Below, piece after piece: positions 63,101 to 64,000 of a stretch of DNA of 64,000 bases. The DNA is from Paracyclopina nana (lineage: Eukaryota; Arthropoda; Copepoda; Cyclopoida; Cyclopettidae): contig JAGUCH010000002.1 of the NCBI GenBank assembly GCA_019096065.1, positions 7,824,501 to 7,888,500 on the forward strand. The letters run 5' to 3'. The notes beneath the pieces are model-generated. The model worked only from the letters and a program-made list of their open reading frames with translations, did not search any database and was not told the DNA's origin. How positions within the stretch are numbered: the first letter of the stretch is position 1; each line of letters starts with the position of its first letter. Made by a program: the position numbers and the translations under genes.

Positions 63101-63774
63101 TTGCTCTGTCGAGCTTCGTAAGTAATTTGTCGGTTCAAACTGGATTCCACAAATTTTTCTCGCCGGAATTCTTTGAAAATGCAGTCGTGAGAACTGCGTG
63201 GGCCGAAAGGCTTTCGATTTGACTGGTGCATTCTACAAAAAGTAAAAAGTAGCTGACTCGATCACATAGGTAATTGAATGAATATGAATGTTGCAGGAGT
63301 GAAACAAAGTGGCCTTGGCAGTAGCTGATTTGTAGTGGCCTTTTATTTGGCCAAGCAGCTGTACTTTCCTTTGCAATAATCATTGTGTGACCAAGTGCAC
63401 GAGTTTCTGGAAGCTATAGGTAGTTATTGGTTTTCTTTTCTCGGTCTATTTTAGTAGGCTGTATATACTTACCCGCACGTGTTGAATGGCTCGCTGCTTT
63501 CCTTTTGACAGATGATTATGCGAGTTCTGCATTGCCCGTGACAGCAGCAGCAGCAGGCCTTGATTTGTGAATTTCGAGGCCATCAGGCTTTTACTGGTGA
63601 TTTATATTCGTTAGCAAACTGACAGTTGTTGGTTTCCCTTCCAGATTGCTCAAAAATAATGACCAGGGATTCCAGCAAGCGCAGCAGCAGAAAAGCAACA
63701 AAAACTTTTCCACCGCCTCCAACCAATAAATAAGGCCCAAGGCTTGCTGCCTTACTCTGGACAACACCCTCGCC
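60145..63774. other. region between WDR46 and the EEIG1-like gene
   Basis: 3.6 kb. A more GC-rich patch near 60590-60720, divergent from WDR46, could hold a promoter or a 5' untranslated exon of the EEIG1-like gene. The rest is AT-rich with short open frames only and no repeat I can define. Confidence 0.4.
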
Positions 63775-63920
63775 ATGGCTTTCATGATGAAGAAGAAGCG
63801 CTACAAGTTCCAGGTTGACCTGTGCCTGGACGAGCTAGCGGAGGTGTCCTACAGCAAGGCCATCCTATTTGCCAAAGTGAGGCAACTTGATGGGGGAGCT
63901 TTCACCGACGTCTCCAAAAG
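63775..63920 (+). CDS. EEIG1/FAM102-type protein, first coding exon (runs off the window)
   Basis: 146 nt ending in the donor AAAAG-GTATGA at 63921, phase 2. The protein begins MAFMMKKKRYKFQVDLCLDE and continues with AILFAKVRQLDGGAFTD, matching the N-terminal C2-like (NT-C2) domain start of EEIG1/FAM102 proteins (MAF-KKK-FQV...L..L..V...LF.KVR.LDGG.F). In vertebrates EEIG1 acts in RANK signalling of osteoclasts; in arthropods the role is unclear, though NT-C2 domains suggest membrane-linked function. The remaining exons are to the right, outside the window. Confidence 0.85.
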
Positions 63921-64000
63921 GTATGATGAAAATTCCTTTTTGCCTAATGCAGATTCATCGCCGCGCAACATTACTTTTTTATGAGGCTCAGCAGCTTGGC

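Overview
The window is animal DNA, almost certainly from an arthropod and possibly a crustacean. The evidence is spliced protein-coding genes with mostly 55-70 bp introns, a Dpr-type immunoglobulin receptor, and a three-domain chitin-binding cuticle protein. The species cannot be named from the sequence.

Layout. 1-230 is a short tandem array. 293-3536 is the 3' part of a Patched-related gene whose first visible exon carries an exact 187 bp tandem duplication. 4267-5583 (LRRC58) and 5621-10330 (NUP160, minus strand) are complete and convergent, with stop codons 37 bp apart. 11015-13510 is a block of non-autonomous DNA elements: two abutting inverted MITE copies, then inverted GCCC-rich and GGCAC-rich arrays. 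13600-20400 holds no gene I can support. 20406-45883 is a complete six-exon dpr gene, rebuilt from splice sites with every reading phase agreeing (330 residues).

Inside dpr intron 4 (18.7 kb) sits a complete BEL/Pao LTR retrotransposon (29404-41155), in the same orientation as dpr. It has 321 bp LTRs that read as identical, a 5 bp target-site duplication (CAGGT), a tRNA-Lys primer-binding site, an uninterrupted 2609-residue Gag-Pol, and an unusual second ORF of 948 residues. That second ORF ends in zinc knuckles and does not look like an envelope. The same intron holds a repeat family with two minisatellites and a MITE.

Further right are a Tc1/mariner-like MITE (48326-48712), an obstructor/CPAP3-type chitin-binding protein (49907-50731, minus), UBXN11 (51449-53788, minus), a small secreted Cys-rich protein (54787-55241), TRAM1 (56517-57677), WDR46/BING4 (58205-60144, minus, convergent with TRAM1), and the first coding exon of an EEIG1/FAM102-type gene at the right edge (63775-63920).

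The most striking signal is in the retrotransposon. At least 19 copies of the 7-mer GCGTCGC/GCGACGC lie in 11.75 kb, against about 1.4 expected for random sequence. Their flanking bases are almost always complementary although the flanks themselves differ, so each copy is an 11-25 bp palindrome. They fall in all three codon frames of both ORFs and in untranslated sequence. I found only three such 7-mers in the other 52 kb. I know of no described function for such a motif in BEL/Pao elements.

The host genes are ordinary housekeeping or developmental loci (nuclear pore, ER translocon, ribosome biogenesis, ubiquitin-like adaptor, cuticle, neuronal recognition) and do not form a pathway together.
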